Positions 22,681 to 34,949 of a stretch of 64,000 bases of DNA are shown one piece after another. Under the pieces are notes generated by a model, which was given only the letters and a program-made list of their open reading frames with translations, made no database searches and was not told the DNA's origin. The first letter of the stretch is position 1, and each line of letters opens with the position of its first letter. The stretch is from positions 457,530 through 521,529 of the forward strand of contig CAJQUW010002006.1 of NCBI GenBank assembly GCA_907163375.1, written 5' to 3'. Source of the DNA: Prostheceraeus crozeri (Eukaryota > Platyhelminthes > Polycladida > Euryleptidae). The position numbers were made by a program, and so were the translations under genes.

Positions 22681-25010
22681 TTGATCTGATACTAAAAGAC
22701 CTTCTTGATATATAAACCCGTCTTAATCACATAATCTACATGTATATGGATATTCCATTTCAAGTCACAACTGAAAAATATACCCAGGTATCTAAATGAT
22801 GAAACTTGCTTCAAAAACTTGCATCAGAAGTTTTCACAGGGCAAACTTGAAAATTCCGTTTCGTACAGATGTCCATCACAACACATTTACTATTATTAAT
22901 GGGTAAATGGTTCTCACATGACCATGACATGACACCATCCCATTCTATTTGTAGCCTGTCATCACGAGCATCTCTGAAGAAATGAAAAAACAAGACATCA
23001 TCTGTATACTTCACAATCGAGGAATTTTTTCACACACGGGGTATAGGCTATTAATAGTAAGGGTAAACAGAACCGGGCCTAAAACGCTCCCCTGGGGAAT
23101 ACCGCCCGGAACATTAGACCAAAAAGACAGTATGTCATTGCACAAAACTCGTTGAGTTCTCCCGGACAGAAAACGAGATACCAGACACCATACTGATAAT
23201 AAATGGAGGAAAACACTCACAATGAGATGGTGCGGGAGCTTGTCAAACGCTTTAGACAAATCAATAGACATAAGCTTGACGGCGCGTCAGAGCCGGAATC
23301 TAAAAAACTCAGAATTTTATGTTGAACTTTAAGTGCACATGTAGTGGCATTACCAGAACGCAGAATGTAAGCAAACTGTGATTCATTTACAGAATATTTA
23401 ACACAAGGCAGAATAAATTTCTTTAATATAATCTTTTCAAAGATGGTTGACAACGCCGAAACAATGGAGATTGGCGGATAACCACATAACTCCCTAGGTT
23501 TACTAACCTTCGGGACAGGGATAATATTAGCTGACTTTAAACAACTAGGAAAAATACCTTTACAGAAAGACCAATTTAATAAATCAATCCGAAATATCCA
23601 AGGTAAAATATCGTCTGATCCAACACAAGATTTCTTAAAATGACGAAGTTGATCAGATACTTCTGATATTGAAATCTGAAGGACATCAAAAGACGCAACA
23701 TTGCATAATGGAATTCCCAAGTCAGAATCAAAACTTTGAAAATTAGAGGAGAAAAATTACACAAATCATCAGTAGAGAAATCAATAGAAGAGTGAGGCTT
23801 CTTGTTACCCGATAAGACACGCACTGCACTTCACATTTGTGTAGGATTACCAGATCCTAATGCTTCCTTCAAATAAGACTTCTTCAAATGAATAATATGA
23901 TTCAATACTTCCTTCTTTAATCGCTCATACTTCAGGAAGTGAACTTTGTGAAATGCAGAGTCACGGTCATCAATTAATAATTTCAATGATAACTTAGACC
24001 ATTCCGGATTATTAGGACGAATACGAATTGATCTTCCAGGGAAACATGAATCGAATATACCAAACAGCGATATTGAAAGAATTCAACAGCATCATTTATA
24101 TCCGAGCATGAATTCACAAGGGCACACCAATCAATTGACATTAAATGATCCTTGAATTTACAATTGTTGGCAGGAGTAAACTTACGGATATTTTTCTTTA
24201 TGATAGTAGGCCGAGTAACAGGAGAGGGTTGCCACACTACACAATGATCCGAATTACCAAAAGAAGGCAGAACACCGGTTTCTGGTTAAGACCAACATTT
24301 CTGAAGAGTTGATCCAGAGTATTAATACAAAGAGTTGGTAATTTAATCAGTGGTTTAACACATAAGATATTAGCAATATAATCAGACTGCATATGAAGAT
24401 CATTAAAATCTCCTGATATCAGTAATTTTACATCCGATCCAAAGTGAATAAAGTTATGATCAACCAACATAGTCAAGCACAAAACAGTAAGATAATGGGC
24501 CGTTGGATTGATTCAAAAAGCATGGTACATAGACATATCAGCTAACCGCATCTCCCTTATAAATAAGCACGGGAATTCTGAGGTAGGAATAATTGGAGAA
24601 AGAATCTCGTTATGATCAAGCACAGTAACAGATAGATAACTCCGAATATAACATACTAATCCACCACCCGGACTGTCACTCCGGTCATCACGATAAAGGG
24701 AATAATCATAAAGAGAAATAGAATTATCGGATACTGTTTCGGCCAACCAAGTTTCCGTTATGATTGCTATGTCAAGAATTCATCAATTTCAGAAAATTAT
24801 CAAACTTATTTGCCAAGGAACGGGCATTGGTGAGTAATACATTAGGATACTGTGTAATACGACGACGAGAATGTAGACGACGTTTGGGGATACACTTTAT
24901 GGCAGTGAGTTGACGTACAGATTGTCTTGAAGAACTCACAGGAGAAGCTTCTGTAACAACTGACGCCGTAAATCGATCACTAACAGATAAAAGCACTTGG
25001 ATATGAAGAA
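22600..25010 (-). mobile_element. Non-LTR retrotransposon (LINE), CR1/Jockey-like, degraded
   Basis: The minus strand reads an ORF2-like sequence. The apurinic endonuclease starts with PNVLLTNARSLANKFDNF near 24850, followed by YSLYRDDRSDSPGGGLV near 24670 and ISGDFNDL near 24420. A linker lies around 24000-24240. RT covers about 23700-22690, with ANIIPVPKVSKP, IDLSKAFDKLPHHLI, GIPQGSVLGPVLFT and a YTDD active site near 23005, then FRYLGIFFSCDLKWN. The frame shifts several times, so the copy is inactive. The 3' end lies in AT-rich DNA near 22600 and no clear target duplication was found. Confidence 0.85.
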
Positions 25011-25099
25011 CGCAGATATTATGATAAAATAATCTCCTTCGTACCGTTCTTGATACACAAAAGCAAATTTTCCTGCGAAGTTCCAATAAATAAATAATA

Positions 25100-25380
25100 C
25101 TGTAGCGGTAAAGGGTATGTGAAGTGACCATTGTACTGTATTTAAGTAAAGGAGTGACCCAAGGTTTATCTCGATCTGTCATAGCCACATACTTATAAGG
25201 AATGAATGACATAGCAGTGAATAATAAATGATAAAAATGAACACATGCTTTATCGACACAGTCTGAACTCAGAATCATGTCAAAATCAGCAATGGATAAT
25301 AGATATTGATATCTATCAACGTTCGAGCGTCGAAAATCCCACAGCTTTACAACTCTATCGGTAGGTACACTGTAAACCAA
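25100..25380 (-). pseudogene. Fragment of a second LINE (EN-RT linker)
   Basis: This short minus-strand stretch reads like the linker between endonuclease and RT of a CR1-like LINE (DKACVHFYHLLFTAMSFIP, then DRDKPWVTPLL). It lies upstream of the endonuclease start of the LINE at 22600-25010. It therefore cannot belong to the same linear copy and must be a separate fragment or a rearranged piece. Confidence 0.6.
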
Positions 25381-25487
25381 ACTCTGCCCAATATGTGATT
25401 ATGTGCAGATTATGTGCCCAACGCATGTGACGTTTGCCACTGCCTTTATGTGACCAAATGTGCCCAAATCGTTCAGCTCGGCAGATA

Positions 25488-26999
25488 TGCACTGAATCAA
25501 AAAAACGGAAACCCCTGTTTGTCATATATAGGAACTTTGTTTTAAGTGTAAACTTATCTAGCACTTTTGTATTTTTTGATTGTCTCTGTTTGCTTACAAT
25601 TCATAGCATTCAATTAATCATGATGACCTTTCTACAATATCTAAGTTACCAGACAACAGTCACAGAGCTGCCTGATATATTACGCAATAGTGACATGTTG
25701 TAAGAAACACCCATGCATGCATTGTAATGCGCGTTGATTATTTGTGAATTGTTAGCGATTGATTGAGCGCACACCAAGCTGAGATCTAGATCTACCAAAT
25801 GCCGCAAATTAGAGACAGTGCTAGAAACCGAATGGTAGGGATGTGGAAGGCAGGTGCAAGCTTTCGGGTTATCGGATTGGAATTTGGAAAGGGAAAGGGG
25901 AGTGTATCAAAGATTATAAAGAAATATCGACAATATGGGTCAATGGCTCATCGAAAGGGCAATGGCCGTCCCAGGTGTACCTCGAGACGAACTGATTCAG
26001 CTCTAGTTCACTCAGCGCGTTTAAACAGATTCATGCCAGCCACTGTTCTTAGACACCAAGTCCCTGGCCCGGTTTCATCTGTTTACACTGTTCGACGCCG
26101 GCTGGCAGAAGCGAAACTAAGATCAAGGAGACCTAGGAAAAGGCCACGTCTCACAACTTCGAATGCGATGGGCCATGGCGCATAGCCACTGGCGGGAAAG
26201 ACAATGGCGAAGAGTTATTTGGACGGATGAAAGTCGGTTCAAGCTCATGCGAACTGACAATAGGATACGTGTGTGGCGAGAACCCAACCAGGAGTGGTTA
26301 AAAGAGAATGTAACCGAGACCTTAACAGCTGGTGGAGGTAGCATTATGGTTTGGGCAGGATTTAATTACAGCGGGAGGACAAATCTAGTAATTTGCAAGA
26401 ATGTGACTGGAACGGTCTTTAAGGACATTTTGCAGAATCACCTTTTGCCGTTTGCCCACCAATCCCTGTGAGAATCCAACAACTGGTTGTTGATGGATGA
26501 CAATGCAACGCCACATCGATGCCGTGTTGTCAAGGATTTCAAGGATGGCATGGGTATTCGAACTTTATGTTGGCCCAGTAAATCCCCTGACTTGAATCCC
26601 ATTGAGAATTCATGGGATATACTGAAAACAAGAGTTGCCCGGAGGAATCCCATGAATTTGGAGAAACTGAGAGCTCTTCTAATTGAGGAATGGGACGGAC
26701 TTCCAGAATCATTGCTCCACAACTTGGCTGACAGTGAAACCAGAAGAGTTCGGGCTTTACTTTTGGCGAATGGCAGCTATACAAGGTATCAACTTTGTTT
26801 TGCGTGCATCTTCAATCAATATTTTTTGAATGTTTTCTGGTTAATACATACTCCATCTGAATGAGCATGCTGTTTTCTATGTCACCGATTTCTGAACTTA
26901 ACAAAATGATAAAATAGCAAATCCTAAACTATGAAAGACAAGGATAAAAACACTGCAATGCAAGATTGAAAGGGCTTCCGTTTTTTTTGATTCAGTGTA
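25488..26999 (+). mobile_element. Tc1-like DNA transposon, near full length
   Basis: Inverted ends (CACTGAATCAAAAAAACGGA at the left, TCCGTTTTTTTTGATTCAGTG-like at the right) lie inside TA dinucleotides at 25486-25487 and 27000-27001. The 1512-bp element holds a single transposase gene. It has inserted into a local stretch of TTATGTGAC-type short repeats, visible on both sides (25380-25480 and 27002-27065). Confidence 0.9.
25799..26864 (+). pseudogene. Tc1-like DD34E transposase, damaged
   Basis: The product would be about 345 residues, normal for Tc1. It starts with a helix-turn-helix pair (MPQIRDSARNRMVGMWKAG, then GSVSKIIKKYRQYG) and a GRPR-like hook. The DDE domain has WTDESRFKL, LLMDDNATPHR and SPDLNPIENSW, with 34 residues between the second Asp and the Glu. 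One frame change near 26165 separates the DNA-binding half from the catalytic half, and one TGA at 26469-26471 interrupts the catalytic half. All three catalytic residues are still present, so the damage is recent. Confidence 0.9.
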
Positions 27000-27001
27000 T
27001 A

Positions 27002-27400
27002 TGTGACTTTATGTGACCAAATCGGTCACATGCAACACGGCTGATATGTGACTTTATGTGACTAATATCTGCGCGACCGAACATGATTATCGCTTCTTCC
27101 AATTATTGTGATAATTAAAACCCACTGCTTGTTTAAGTTTTGGAGAGTAGAATTAATGCCTCTAAATTAAATTGGGCTATAAATAATGGTTTAAATGATT
27201 TCACTTCCTGGTGGGAAGAAAAGACCATGCTTTCAATTAAGGAACTTTGGAAGAACAACAAATATTTGAAAATCATTAGATACATATTCTACTTTCCATT
27301 TACTTTTGAATTAACCATCAATGCTTAATTCAGAATGTCTTAATCAGTGTGTTGCTCAACGCCAACCGCCAACGCCGATGCAGAAATCAGGAAATACGAG
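27002..27400. other. No gene recognised
   Basis: The first 65 bp are the continuation of the TTATGTGAC-type repeats split by the Tc1 element. The rest is AT-rich with one 62-codon frame of no recognised family. Confidence 0.4.
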
Positions 27401-27441
27401 CACCAGATATATTTTGCCCGTCGGGCTTTCTCAATGGTGAC
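27401..27441 (-). ncRNA. Hairpin resembling a hammerhead ribozyme, Penelope-like 3' region
   Basis: On the minus strand the order is CACCA, TTGAGAA, a perfect stem (GCCCGACGGGC), AAA, a short AT stretch and TGGTG pairing back to CACCA. This is the layout of a small hammerhead-like fold, but the CUGANGA and GAAA boxes are not exact. It lies downstream of a GIY-YIG coding fragment, as expected if it belongs to that element. Confidence 0.3.
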
Positions 27442-28480
27442 AAATTTACAAGTGAAGGCATGCATTAAAGATGTCGAGCTTAAATGGTGATCACTTCACG
27501 CATACAGCGTGCACATGCTTGCGGACACATGAATGAAGACACGGTCTATTGATTGATGACCATGACGGCACTGAACAATAGACTAAATGAAAGGGGCCAT
27601 TCACGAAGAATACCGGTAAGTAAATAAATAAAATAAAGAATGTACAATAAAAAGTAATGTTGTTAACATCAGAACAAGTAAAAAGTGAAGTAAAACAAGT
27701 AGAGTAAAGTCAACGAAGCAAAGACAAGAGGTTCCGGTCAGTCCTGTGAGAAAAACGAATGTTCAGGTCAGTAACCTCACGACAGGCTTGGCGAATAAAG
27801 TTATTAAGCCTCGAAGTGCAGTCCCCATGAAAAGTCACAAGGTTGACTGTGTTGGAATGACCATTCGTGGAGTTGTTGAGTCCAACAGGACGGGCCGTTC
27901 TAAGTCTTTTGATCCACTTAGACTTTTTCATCAGTCTTCGTTGGGTTGAGAAACAACGGTCAATGGCGTAAAAAGACATGTCAGTTGCGGAATGGAAGTC
28001 ATAAAAATGCGGGACCAGTGGAGAAGCATCATCGCGACCAAGAACTGCACGTACATGCTGGCGAATACGCTGTCTAAGAGGCTGGGAACTCTGACCGACG
28101 TATTTGATGCCGCATAGTTTGCACTCAATAATGTAGATGCAGCAAGTCAAAGCGCATGAAAGATTCATCTGAATTGCATGGAGGTCGCTTGCTGTCCCCG
28201 CGAAAAAACTTTTCTCGACAGCAAGGTCGCATGCTTGACAACGAGGACCATTGCACCGAGAGAAACCTTGTATCCATTCTGCGCCAAGATTAGTCAGAAC
28301 TAGGACCCGATTTCTTGCATCACGAATGGCAGAGCGTGTCACACCCTGTTCTCTCCAGCTAGAGCATACCGTTCTCGCAGTTGCGTGGAAATCTTCCCGT
28401 GTAGAAGAGCGAGTAGATGACACAAGAAGAGATAGCCCATCAATCTTAGCGCAAACAGAGAGGGCATTCAGAAGGATTAC
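27442..28480 (-). mobile_element. Penelope-like element, 3' fragment with GIY-YIG domain, broken
   Basis: The minus-strand frame at 27710-28423 encodes a Cys-rich linker (FSRCNGPRCQACDLA) followed by a GIY-YIG endonuclease (CIYIIECKLCGIKYVGQSS, then LRQRIRQHVRAVLG) and a basic C-terminus. This is the C-terminal module of a Penelope-like protein. No RT is attached, so the copy is 5'-truncated at about 28480. It belongs to a different subfamily from the copy at 6250, since the two GIY-YIG sequences differ strongly. Confidence 0.85.
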
Positions 28481-28552
28481 AGTCGGGAAAATAGATGCGT
28501 TAATAAAATCCTTTATTGAAAATTTCTTGAGTTCAAATCAGAACGACGTTGG

Positions 28553-29000
28553 ATTGCATTCTTGTAAATAACTACATCTTTACCTTCATTTCGAAGTTTA
28601 TTCAATTCTTCTCTTTTTTATTCAAAAAGTTGTACTTTGGTTTGATCAGGATTGATGTACACATGTTTGTAATTGCTTGAGGTGTTCAAAACCTTTGAGT
28701 TTCACAAAACACTGTTCTTAAGAAATTGATTGCTGAGGACTACAAGTAACAGACGCGGTCTCTCACCAACAGATCGACCAATACGCTGACAATTATCAGT
28801 TTTTGAAAATTGAGTCTGGGTTTCATCCAACAGCTTTGACAATTGATCAAAATCACTTTTCTGTTTGTCAATCACAGATCCATGGGGAATTCTTCAATGC
28901 CTGACACTATGATGCTATTCATCCGACGATTCCTTTCGTCAACTTCATTGAAAATCTGGTAACCAAAGTTATTAGCAAAATTATCCATTTCAGGTCTCCA
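28553..29000 (-). pseudogene. LINE ORF1 fragment
   Basis: The minus strand encodes, with interruptions, a sequence typical of the C-terminal half of a CR1/L1-type ORF1 nucleic-acid-binding protein. DERNRRMNSIIVSGIEE comes first, then CQRIGRSVGERPRLLLVVLS, HVYINPDQTKVQLFE and REELNKLRNEGKDVVIYKN. These correspond to the RRM-like and C-terminal domains that bind element RNA. It has at least two in-frame stops and no ORF2 follows it, so it is a solitary fragment wedged against the Penelope-like piece. Confidence 0.7.
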
Positions 29001-29329
29001 AGTATTTGTCATTTCGTCATGTTGCGCAAGTTTTCATTGGTACTAGCTAGGGAACATTCGATACCTTTTTTACTTTTTCAGTTAATTCACACAAGTGATG
29101 AGAAAGTTTTGTAGTAGTAGTAGTAGAGGTGTATATATTTCAGGAGAATGGAAATCATAGTAGCCTACATACGGTTGTGATGTTGCCATAGATACAAAAT
29201 TATGATGCATATTCAAAATGTTCAAGACAAGACCTCAAGAGTGTTTCAGCTCGATTGATATGGTGAAACATGTAAGGGAGGAAATCAGATAAAAGAAAAT
29301 TCTGCATAGTTTATAGCAGTGATAAAATA
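29001..29329. other. Spacer with a short TAG repeat
   Basis: No gene is seen. A five-unit TAG run lies at about 29111-29126. Confidence 0.5.
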
Positions 29330-30300
29330 TTACTGTGAAGACATATTATTCATTAAGATAGCCGTAAAAGGTACGAAAGCATCTTGTCGCTTTCGGGTTC
29401 TGCAGTACAGAGCACTGAAAGTTCCACTCCGATTGAAATACTTTGGGATGATGCTGCTCAACACGTGATTCTCGTTACGGAACGCGTTATCGAAAAGTTT
29501 CATGTTAGATTTTGTTCTCCTTTGAACTAAAGTGGAGTCCGTGCACTCACAACATCTTTCGTCGTCGAAGAAAATAATTCGATGTGCTCGCCGGTCTATT
29601 CTTAGCAATTTTCGCGACAAATTATCGTTCAGACCAATGAAGCACTGACAGGCGTATTCTAGTAGAGGTCGCATAGTCGTTGTATAGACAGCATGCAGCT
29701 CCATTTTTCCCATGACAGGTCTTAGTGTTCGAAGGATATGCATTCTCTTATTAGCTGTCAAAACAATTTCACCAATATGTTTATCCCATTTGAGGTCATT
29801 GGATAATATAATCCCTAGGATTCGTACGTGCTGCACTTGCGGTACTGAGAAAGTTTCGGGCAATTGCACTCCACATAAATTGCGCCTTCCACAAATCATT
29901 ATACTGGACTTAGCATAGTTGATAGTAAGAAAATTTTCTTTGCACCATTTCTCCATACTTTTAACTTTGTTTACTACTTCTATTTGTGTCAGTATTGCAT
30001 CGTTAGAAATCGGAACCACAATAGTTACATCATCGGCATATTTCGTGATAGTTGAGTCATTTCCATATTTTTGCAGGTCACCAATATACACAACGGTCCG
30101 AGCAATGATCCTTGGGCAACTCCAGATAAAACTTGATATGGCCGTGAGAAAGACTGTCCAGAAAGACTGACGGTGTTCTTGCGATTTTTGAGATAGTCAG
30201 CAAGCCATAGTAGGAATCCACCATGAAAATGACACCTTCTCAGTTTTTCAATCAGAAGACTATGGTTCAAATGGTCGAAAGCTCTATTCATGTCAAAACT
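29330..30300 (-). mobile_element. LINE, 5'-truncated RT with C-terminal region
   Basis: The minus strand encodes the second half of a CR1/Jockey-type RT. NRAFDHLNHSLLIEKLRR and GVAQGSLLGPLCILV come first, then KYADDVTIVVP, which carries the YADD active site. After it come RILGIILSNDLKWDKHI and the thumb and C-terminal region (LEYACQCFIGLND to FVPFTAILMNN). One frame change separates the first part from the YADD part. Coding similarity stops abruptly near 30300, the usual result of 5' truncation during target-primed insertion. It differs from the LINE at 22600-25010, which has YTDD. Confidence 0.88.
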
Positions 30301-30502
30301 CGGAAGTGCCGAGCCCGCGGTATCAGTCGTATAATAATGTTTTGTTAACAGACTAAACTAGGGGGAATCAGACACTGTTGGTGAAAAATCCATTTATTTG
30401 CTCAATGATAGCCACTATGACATGATGATTTATGTCATAGTGATTATTAATGCATGTCTATATATGTGCCTATACATGTGTGTTAAAGTGATTATTAATG
30501 TA
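30301..30502. other. Short spacer
   Basis: This is AT-rich DNA between the truncated LINE and the TA at 30501-30502. No feature is seen. Confidence 0.4.
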
Positions 30503-31900
30503 CAGTATGAGACAGCAAGTTTACAACACCCCCTGACATTGCAGAAATTAAGAATACACAGGTGTTAATTCATCTTTAAAGTGATAGTTGCATAACTTAA
30601 CGACTTAGAAATATCCATTGCTGCATATTCGAGCATAAACAACAATGAGATTACAGCAGATGTCAAAATTTTGTGTTGATGCCTCTTTGACGGAATCACG
30701 TCCTTCACACGTTCACTCATTGAATTCATTAGATTTTGGAACACATCCTTGATTTCGTCGACTTAATACTGGATGTCGAGAAAGGCGTGAATGATATTTG
30801 TCTTACTTTTTGGACGCTTCCTTGATATCCGACGTTTGACAACCGCTCAGAAGCCAGCGATTGGGTTCAGGTCCACTGATAATGCTGGCCAAGGCAGCAT
30901 TCTGACGTCAGCGTCTTCGAAATTTTTCAATGATTTTCTGCTACCAAGGCAGGTGCGTTATTTTGTTGAAAGTAGGCTCTGCCTTCACCAAATTACTTGA
31001 TCATTTGTGGAATTACTCTGGAATCTATTATCTTCTCAATGTATCGACCGAGCCCGAAAAGCAATTAGGGCAAAAAATGTAAGCATAGCCTATCCGAGAA
31101 GAACATAAAGGATCGGTATGAGTAGTCCAAACGGCATGACTCCTTGACAAATGTTGATTGGGGAAGTGTGCTTTGGATTAATTAGGCCACTTTCGAGGCT
31201 GCAGATGATTGTACTATCTTTGTTCATGTTGTGGATGGATATGAACTCACATCTGATCATTACGAATGCAAAGTGAGGGATCCTGTGAAGGTCTTGCACC
31301 GGTCTAGCGTCAGCTGATGTGGTCCTGGTCGAGTTTTTGTAGTGGAATGAAATCAGAATAGCGATAGAAGCATTGAGAAGATAATAGATTCCAGAGTAAT
31401 TCCACAAATGATCAAGTAATTTGGTGAAGGCAGAGCCTGCTTTCAACAAAATATCGCATCCTGCCTCAGAAAGGGCGGGTTGAGTTGAAAAATTTCCCAT
31501 TGGTTTTCTCAACGGTTTCTGACGTTTTAGACATCGGAGATTCCAAATCTGCCCTTAAAAAATCTTTCATCGACATCTTTTGGTTACAGAGCACAAAATT
31601 CAAAATGGCGGCTTCTATAATTGAAACCATCATTGAATTATCAAACTAAAAATTTCCCATGCAAATTGTCTGTGGGGTCTTGTATTTTGAGGTGTAAAGA
31701 GATCATTTATGACGATTAGAGGGATTTCCATCGACATCTTTTAGCTACAGAGTAAAAAATTCAAAATGGCAATTGCTAAATTAACATCATCTTTGTGCCA
31801 TGAAACCCAACATTCAAAAATTTGATATCCATTGATCGACTTGTTCAAATAAAATAAGAACACCGATTTAGAAATATTCAAGTTTATTCAGAAAAATACA

Positions 31901-34900
31901 TCAAAGATGGCGACTATTGCAAGCTGTCACCGCAGAATAAAATGTTTCTGTATATCTTGCACACTGGATATCCTTTACATTGTAATTACACCAAAATTCT
32001 TGGAAATTGTGGTGAACAGATTCAGAAACCTGCTCACTATATGATCCTAATCCTTGGTTCCTTTTTCTGCAAAATTCAGGGACGTGATAAAAAATCGCAT
32101 GGATTTTTGGAGTCACGCGTATACATAAATCCATATAATCTGTGCGAAACTCTTCAATAAATCGTTCAAAGTCAGAATCAAGTTCATTGCCGAAACAACT
32201 GGAGACTACATTATGAAGACTTCGAAAAGTCTTGACGTACCGCAAACAGGCTAGAGGATATTTGGAACTAAGCATATCCACGAATTTAAGCAATTTTCGT
32301 GCATTGTTCCCAGTGAAGGTACCACCATGGTAGTCATCTATACTCACACCACAATCTATAAGCCACTGCCGTGCTGTTTCAGGGAAAAGTGTTTCCATAC
32401 TTTTAAAAATGTATGTGACTGACCCTATGAGAAGGTGCAACTCCGCGGGAGGGAGGATATCAACGACAAAATCATTGTCGATATTTTTGTTTTCATTGCT
32501 GATAATCAAAGAAGGGTGAACAACATTTCCGTACTGTTTCGCTTTAGATTTATCTTTCCCGGAATCATAGAACTGCCAAAAAAGAACTGATAAAGACCTC
32601 GGTGTCCGACTTTGTCCCATTTCAGCTAACTCGCTTTTCTCTATATCGCACCATGAGCAAGGATGTAAATTTCCGTGGTTCATGAGACCCAGCAGTAGAT
32701 TACATACTTTGAGGTCAGCAGCGACAAAAAACTTAAGCGCTAACTTATGGAGTCCCAAGGCATTCCAAATATATTTCAAGTTAACATATGACTCTGTAAC
32801 GTCTGGAGAAATTGCAATGATAAAAAGAGATTTTATACCCGAAGATTTCTTTGCCTTTAGACCATTGCTATCTGAATTTGGATATTTATCAACAAGTGAC
32901 AGACAAAATTTCAAAAATCCTCCTCCAGAATCAATGCCTATTTTAATCATTAAATCTTCAATGTGATGATTTCTAATTTCGCAAACTGTCTGAATAAACG
33001 CTTCAATATCCGTGCATAAGACAACTGGACGAGAAACATGAGAAAGGTCGCTTAAAACAAAATCCATGGTTTCTAGTTTAAACAGTTCGTCAAAAGAATG
33101 GTCTCTGTTCGAAAGTTCACGTTTTGCATAGCTCTCAATAACAGTTCGTGAAGACATGCCCGACCTCAAATGCTGCGCCAAACGCAAAGGTTTCCTTGAA
33201 CTCATATTCAAATCAACCTGAATGTTGAAGAGGTTTTCAACTGAAAGTAAAGGTCTTGGTGAGTTAATGATCACATTCATAGATTTTCCTTTTATTGTGT
33301 TTAATGTCGTACTTCCTTTTATTTGATGATGTGGCTCATCGGTCAAGACAGGATGAAAATTTTTCAGGGTCATCTGAAGAGGACTTACTGAGAAGGTTAT
33401 TGATATTAGAAAATTTCTTCCTTGATGAGCAATCATGTGGTTTGCCACGTCCTACCTCACAAAAACAAATACCACAAAGTTTGACGTTTTTAGAACTATT
33501 AAAGCTTTCGTCACCTGTCGAAGACATAGATGGTCTACCTGCGGTTCCTTTTGTTAAATGTGCTGTTGTATTGATGTTACTTCGAGCTATTTCACAGATT
33601 GAACACTCACATTCAGAATCAACGGATTGACGTGTGCTTCTCTTAAAATTGAGACTTGATCGATCTTGAATATTCAATGCGGAAGCAGGCAATTCACCAG
33701 TCACTACACTGTAAATCGCTGGATACCAAAATTATATACAAACATATACCAAAATTACATACAATTTGAAACTAACATCTGATACGAGATTCTCGTATGT
33801 TTACAGAGATCTGGTATGTTTTTCATACCACATCTCACTTACTTTAGTGTGTGATTGGTATGTAGCGATACGAACTATTCCATCTGTGATTGGCTGTTTT
33901 ACACTGAAATACGAATTGTTAGTATGTTTTATATACGAGACCCGATGGAAATTCATCCTTATTCGTATGCATCTGGTATCCATTTGGTATGTGCAGCTTT
34001 AAGTCACATAGCAAAAAAATGTATGTATTACATGCTACTGTCAAATAACTTTTTTCGGTAATACAAGTAGTGAATATCTTTTGTTCGATAGAGTGATTTT
34101 TGATTAGATTAGATTTATTGTGAATTTTATGCTCCACGAATATGTCGTCGATGCTACTTGTCTGGCAACATTAACATGACGTTTATTTAACTCTATTTTA
34201 TGACCCAAGTTGATAAACATCATTTCATTTAACCGATATCTTGAATGAAATCATGTTGACTTATAGATCTCAAACATAACTATTTTTGCGTTCATGAATT
34301 ATAATGTGTTTTTATTTCGGATTGATAATATGATTAATTTCAAAATTACATAATGCATAATTGTTGATGGTTGAAATCTTATTGATTATTCATGAAATAC
34401 CTTAGACTTACGTGTATTAAAATCGAATTCAGTATTGTAAGTTTGACTCTTGAATGTCATTATCTCACTACTTACAGAACAGTAGTAACATTAGTGTGAT
34501 CTTTATTGACAAAAGGCCTGAAATCAACATTCTTTGGACATTATTTATGCTTTCTTCTAACATTGTGCTATTATGTCTTTAGTATGTAAAGCATACCACA
34601 TTTGAAATAACATACGAAAAGCATACAAATATATACGAAGAGAATACAGAAATATACCAAAAAAATATTTTGGTATGCATCCTTCGTATGTGATTGGTAT
34701 TGAGCGATTTACAGTGTACTTGGGATAGTTTTTTCCTGCACGATGAGCTGTAGGAAAGGTAATATCATTTCTGTCAAAATCAGAAAATACATGACTTTTA
34801 ATCGAAGCTTCGGTAGTTGCCGAAATATTGCGGAGATCTTTTCCTTTGCTTAAGCAAATGACACAAACCACTTTAGCAGCGTCAGAGTGTGAGCGAAACT

Positions 34901-34949
34901 TGGTTGGCATTTTGTGAAACAATGAAGGATCTGGAAAAGCCGCATACAT
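31901..34949 (-). pseudogene. RAG1-like transposase (N-terminal zinc region plus DDE core), interrupted
   Basis: The N-terminal part (34557-34949) has CVICLSKGKDLRNISATTEA. After the MITE, 33336-33704 has CSICEIARSN, GRP and a CGIC...GRGKPHDC zinc cluster, resembling the RAG1 N-terminal region (CDICNTARRG). The core (31901-33448) shows segments in RAG1 order. IGIDSGGGFLKF is the candidate first Asp, and FFVAADLKV with HPCSWCD is the candidate second Asp (compare ICTLCD of RAG1). Then come AELHLLIGS, TGNNARKLL (compare NGNFARKLM), and YHVPEF with GLGSYSEQVSES (compare HVPEI and ASEGNES, the E962 site). The MITE and a frame change near 33340-33450 break it. No RAG2-like gene is present. Confidence 0.7.
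33707..34716. mobile_element. MITE copy 2 (CACTGTAAATCGCT family), inside the RAG1-like gene
   Basis: The ends are identical to copy 1 (CACTGTAAATCGCT, AGCGATTTACAGTG), it has TA on both sides, and the 1010-bp body is closely similar to 11919-12921. It is the youngest layer of the nest, because it splits the RAG1-like transposase gene. Confidence 0.92.

Noticed and set aside
27710-28423. Host Slx1-type GIY-YIG nuclease
   Set aside because: The Cys-rich linker and the basic C-terminus are typical of Penelope-like elements, and there is no PHD/RING-type C-terminal finger as in Slx1.
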